This document shows, one piece after another, positions 60,106-64,000 of a stretch of 64,000 nucleotides of DNA; the first letter of the stretch is position 1, and every line of letters starts with the position of its first letter. The notes beneath the pieces were generated by a model that saw nothing but the letters and a program-made list of their open reading frames with translations, had not been told where the DNA came from and made no database searches. The position numbers and the translations under genes were made by a program. Source of the stretch: Curtobacterium flaccumfaciens (GTDB taxonomy: Bacteria; Actinomycetota; Actinomycetes; Actinomycetales; Microbacteriaceae); the NCBI GenBank assembly GCA_029689965.1, contig CP121450.1, positions 2,294,001-2,358,000 of the forward strand. Direction: 5' to 3'.

Positions 60106-62229
60106 GTGAGCTCCGACTACTCCGCACGCCATCTCTCCGTCCTCGAAGGGCTCGAGGCGGTCCGCAAGCGTCCGGGCATGTACATCGGGTCGACGGACTC
60201 CGCGCGGCTCATGCACTGCCTGTGGGAGATCATCGACAACTCCGTGGACGAAGCCCTCGCCGGTCACGGGACGAGATCGGTGTCGTGCTGCACGCAGACG
60301 GCTCGGTCGAGGTGCGCGACACCGCACGCGGCATCCCCGTCGACGTCGAGCCGAAGACCGGCCTGACCGGGGTCGAGGTCGTGTTCACGAAGCTCCATGC
60401 GGGTGGCAAGTTCGGCTCCGGCTCGTACGCGGCGTCCGGCGGACTCCACGGCGTCGGGGCCTCGGTCGTGAACGCGCTGTCGGAGCGGCTCGACGTCGAG
60501 GTCGACCGCGGCGGCAAGACCTACGCGATGTCGTTCCACCGGGGTGAGCCCGGCACGTTCGACGATGCGAAGGGCGTCGGTCCGGACGCGCCGTTCTCTC
60601 CGTTCACCTCGGGCAGCGAGCTCCGCGTCGTCGGCAAGGTGAAGAAGGGTGTCACCGGGTCGCGCATCCGTTACTGGGCGGACCGGCAGATCTTCACCGC
60701 GGACGCGAAGTTCAGCACGAGCGACCTGGTGAGCCGCGCACGGCAGACGGCGTTCCTCGTGCCCGGTCTCGGGATCACCATCACGGACGAGCGTCCGGCG
60801 TCGATCGAGGCGGCCGCGTCCCGCGCCTCCGCGACCGGAGCGGCCCTCGAGCCCGGGCCGGTCGTCGAGCGCTTCCGGTACGAGGGCGGGATCGCGGAGT
60901 TCGTCGAGCACCTCGCCGTCGACTCCGCCGTCACCGACGTCTGGCGCATCCAGGGCACCGGGACGTTCACCGAGACGTGCCGATGCTCGACGACAAGGGC
61001 CACATGGTCTCGACGTCCATCGAGCGTGAGTGCGAGGTGGACCTCGCGCTCCGCTGGGGCAGCGGCTACGAGACGGTGTTCCGGAGCTTCGTGAACATCA
61101 TCGCGACGCCCAAGGGCGGACGCACCAGGCCGGCTTCGAGTCGGGTGTGGTCAAGGCCGTGCGCACCCAGGTCGAGGCGAACGCCCGCAAGCTTAAGGTC
61201 GGGCAGGACAAGCTCGAGAAGGACGACGTGCTCGCCGGCCTGACCGCCGTGCTCACGGTCCGCCTGCCCGAGCCGCAGTTCGAGGGACAGACGAAGGAGG
61301 TCCTCGGCACGCCCGCGGTCCGGAAGATCGTCGACCAGGTGGTGTCGAAGCGGCTCACGGAGATCCTCACCTCGACGCAGCGCACCGAGAAGGCGCAGGC
61401 CGCGACCCTGCTCGAGAAGGTCGTCGCCGAGATGAAGACGCGGATCTCGGCCCGTGCACACAAGGAGACGCAGCGCCGGAAGAACGCGCTCGAGAACTCC
61501 TCGTTGCCGACGAAGCTCGCCGACTGTCGCTCGCAGGACACCGAGGGTACCGAGCTCTTCATCGTCGAGGGCGACTCCGCACTCGGCACCGCCAAGCTCG
61601 CGCGCAACAGCGAGTACCAGGCGCTGCTGCCGATCCGCGGCAAGATCCTCAACGTGCAGAAGGCGTCCGTCTCGGACATGCTCTCGAACGCCGAGTGCGC
61701 GTCGATCATCCAGGTCATCGGGGCGGGGTCGGGTCGCACGTTCGAGATCGACCAGGCGCGCTACGGCAAGGTCATCATCATGTCGGACGCCGACGTCGAC
61801 GGTGCCCACATCCGGACCCTGCTGCTGACGCTGTTCTTCCGGTACATGCGACCGATGATCGAGCAGGGCCGGGTGTTCGCCGCCGTGCCGCCGTTGCACC
61901 GGGTCGTGGTGATCAACCGTGGCAAGCCGAACGACACGCTGTACACGTACTCCGAGCAGGAGCTGCAGGCGGTCCTGAAGAAGCTCGAGAAGCAGGGCAA
62001 GAAGTACCAGGAGCCGATCCAGCGGTACAAGGGCCTCGGGGAGATGGACGCCGATCAGCTGGCGGAGACCACGATGGACCGGACGCACCGGACCCTGCGA
62101 CGGGTGAACGTCACCGATGCCGAGGGCGCTGCGAAGGTCTTCGAGCTGCTGATGGGCAACGACGTGGCCCCGCGCAAGGAGTTCATCCTCGCCGGCGAGG
62201 GCCTCGACCGCGACCGCATCGACGCGTAG
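60106..62229 (+). CDS. parE: DNA topoisomerase IV subunit B (GyrB/ParE family)
   Basis: About 708 residues. GHKL ATPase domain: [78 protein letters not shown] domain: [20 protein letters not shown] and [20 protein letters not shown]; end: [20 protein letters not shown]. The GTG start sits six bases after TAGCAT (60094-60099), so it is probably leaderless. Reading breaks near 60267, 60977 and 61122 (each a G lost). Assignment to ParE rather than GyrB rests on its place beside sigA and opposite a ParC-like gene. Confidence 0.88.
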
Positions 62230-62322
62230 CCCTCGCGCCTCGCGGTCGGCGCCCGCGCCGGGCGCGGCCGCGCCGGGCGCGGCCGCGCCCGGCGCGGCCG
62301 CGAGACTCGGCTGGCTGTCCGT

Positions 62323-62388
62323 AAGACTCGGGGTGAGCGACAGATCTCGGGCTCCAGGGCGCGAGTCTTGTCGCTCACCCCGAGTCTT
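62323..62388. terminator. Long inverted repeat between parE and parC (CGAGTCTC family)
   Basis: AAGACTCGGGGTGAGCGACA (62323-62342) and its exact reverse complement (62369-62388), 20-base arms with a further CTCG/CGAG pairing inside. It lies between converging genes. Before it, 62255-62300 is a GC-only stretch made of near copies of GCGCCGGGCGCGGCC. Confidence 0.85.
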
Positions 62389-62424
62389 GGGCCCGCCACC
62401 GCGCCCCTCCGCCCGCGGGGCGCG

Positions 62425-64000
62425 CTACGCGTCGCCGGCCGTGCCGTCGAGCGCCGCGGCGCTCCCGCCGATCGTCGCGATCACGGCGTCGAGCGGCGCG
62501 CCCGAGCCGTCGCGCTTCGAGAGCCAGTCCGGCAGCGTCCGCGCCGCACCGTCCGCCCGACGGCGTGCGGGGGAGCGATGCCAGCCCACGCCACGGTGAG
62601 CCCGTCCTCGCCCTTCAGGAACGCGTGCGCCCGCACCCCTGCGTCGCACGGCCCTTCGCGGGGAACTCCGACAGCGCCGAGACCTTCGCGCGGCCGGTGT
62701 CGGTGCCGGGCAGCGCCGACGACGAGGCGGACACGGTGGCGACCACCGCGTCGTCCGAGCGTGCGACCGAGCCGAACCAGACCACCGACGCGCCCGCGGC
62801 GAGGGCGACACCGGCGACGCCGCCCGCGGGCAGCCCCTGGGGTCGGACGCCGGAGGCCGGGAACCGCAGCAGCTGCGCGTTCGACGTGATGAACACCAGG
62901 TCGTCGGTCTCCGGCGCCTGGGCCCCCCCGATCACGGAGTCGCCGGGCTTCAACCCGATCGCGACGACCTCGTCCTTGTCCGGCCAGGCGCCGGCGGTGA
63001 CGCGCTTCACGATGCCCTGGGCGGTACCGATCGCGAGCGAGTCGTCCGACCCCAGGGAGATCAGCGCGACGACGGTCTCACCGCGGGGGATGCCGAGGTA
63101 CTCGGCCACCCGCACGCCGGCGTCGAGCCGGACCGACGCCGGGGCACCGCGGGACGTCGACGGGGGAGAACCGGAGCACCCGCCCGGTCGAGGTGAGCGC
63201 TCCGACCTGCCCCGGACCGTGGAGACCACGGACGACCGGAGCGCGTCGTGCTTGGAGCGCTTCGGCACCCGGACGATGCCCAGGTCCGACGTCGGGATGT
63301 CGACGCGCACGAGGCGTCCGGTCGTCGAGAGCAGGACGCGGCAGGGCGCGTCGGCGATCTGCAGCGACTCCGGGTCGACCGCGGCCTTGCGACCACCACG
63401 CACGGGCGCGTCGGCCTCGGTGAGGAGCGTGCGGCGAGGAGTCGCGAACCTGTCCGACACCTCGGTCAGCTCGAGGGCGACCTGGGCGCGGAGCCGTTCG
63501 TCGGACGCGAGCAGTTCCTCGAGCGCGGCGATGTCGGCGAGGAGCTGGTCGCGCTCGCCCTCGAGCTCGAGCCGGGAGAACTTCGTCAGGCGACGGAGCC
63601 GGAGCTCGAGGATGTACTCGGCCTGCACCTCGGACAGGTCGAAGACGGTCTGCAGCCGGGAGCGCGCCGCCTCGGAGTCGTCGGACGACCGGATGACCTC
63701 GATGACCTCGTCGATGTCGAGGATCGCGATGAGCAGCCCCTCGACGAGGTGCAGGCGCTCCTCTTCCGCGCGAGCCGGTACTGCGAACGACGCGTGACGA
63801 CGGACAGCCGGTGCTGCACGTACACGTCGAGCAGCTCGCGCAGCCCGAGCGTGCGAGGCGACCCGCCGACCAGCGCGACGTTGTTGATGCCGAAGCCGTC
63901 CTCGAGCGGGGTGTGCTTGTACAGCTGCTCGAGCACCGCGGTGGGGTTGAAGCCGCTCTTGATGCCGATGACGAGCCGCAGCCCGTGGTTCCGGTCGGTC
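62425..64000 (-). CDS. parC: DNA topoisomerase IV subunit A (ParC-like), 5' end beyond the window
   Basis: C-terminal 525 or so residues. The coiled-coil gate region reads LRELLDVYVQHRLSVVTRRS, EVIEVIRSSDDSEAARSRLQ and QAEYILELRLRRLTKFSRLE. The beta-pinwheel follows (CRVLLSTTGRLVRVDIPTSD, GIVKRVTAGAWPDKDEVVAI, DDLVFITSNAQLLRFPASGV). I do not see the QRRGGRG GyrA-box at the expected place, which favours ParC over GyrA. Reading breaks near 63768, 63205, 63160, 62640 and 62565. It would pair with the ParE encoded opposite. Confidence 0.85.

Overview
The window comes from a high-GC (about 70%) Gram-positive actinobacterium, most likely a member of the Microbacteriaceae such as Curtobacterium or a close relative. 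That call is my inference. It rests on base composition, actinobacterial gene neighbourhoods (glnA-glnE-glnA, sigA next to murT/gatD and parE, ppgK-map), DtxR- and GlnR-type operators, and many start codons sitting 6-7 bases after a TANNNT box, as in leaderless actinobacterial transcripts. I see no tRNA, insertion sequence, prophage or CRISPR array.

The assembly carries about 70 single-base indels, roughly one per 0.9 kb. Most are losses of one base in a C or G run. At least ten are an insertion that turns AGCTC into AGCTTC, on either strand. Most long genes are therefore split over two or three frames while their protein families stay continuous. I annotate them as whole genes and note where the reading breaks; I do not call them pseudogenes.

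Layout. 1-12.6 kb: a translationally coupled operon of six luciferase-like flavin monooxygenases, an AhpD-type protein and a dipeptide-type ABC importer, facing an amino-acid ABC importer (12.9-15.9 kb); together they suggest scavenging of organosulfur or similar compounds. 16-19.3 kb: a small accessory patch with a DUF4287 protein, a Xre/MbcA-RES toxin-antitoxin pair, a zinc-ribbon/PD-(D/E)XK-like protein and a GIY-YIG protein. 19.4-21.3 kb: iron acquisition (siderophore-interacting reductase, heme oxygenase, DUF2470) around a DtxR box. 21.5-31.3 kb: BCCT transporter, PEP carboxylase, MFS efflux, AraC regulator, RBBP9-like hydrolase and a Nif3-like protein. 31.3-34.8 kb: coiled-coil protein, RNase P RNA, polyphosphate glucokinase, methionine aminopeptidase. 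34.8-46.3 kb: nitrogen block (glutamine synthetase, GlnE, second glutamine synthetase with a complete GlnR box) enclosing an exopolysaccharide-type operon (processive GT2, GH26 hydrolase, UDP-sugar dehydrogenase). 46.4-54.6 kb: RDD and DUF4191 membrane proteins, a repeat-bearing kinase-like protein, SucB, Lpd, PepA, PAC2. 54.8-64 kb: MFS, sigA, a divergent MurT/GatD pair, a DUF7455-like protein, and convergent parE and parC (parC is cut by the window end).

Between genes, at least three families of dispersed inverted repeats recur, mostly between converging genes, where they probably act as two-way terminators. The most interesting biological lead is the MurT/GatD pair: GatD lacks its catalytic cysteine and MurT lacks its zinc-ribbon cysteines, in a lineage where the D-Glu alpha-carboxyl is normally part of the peptidoglycan cross-bridge rather than amidated.
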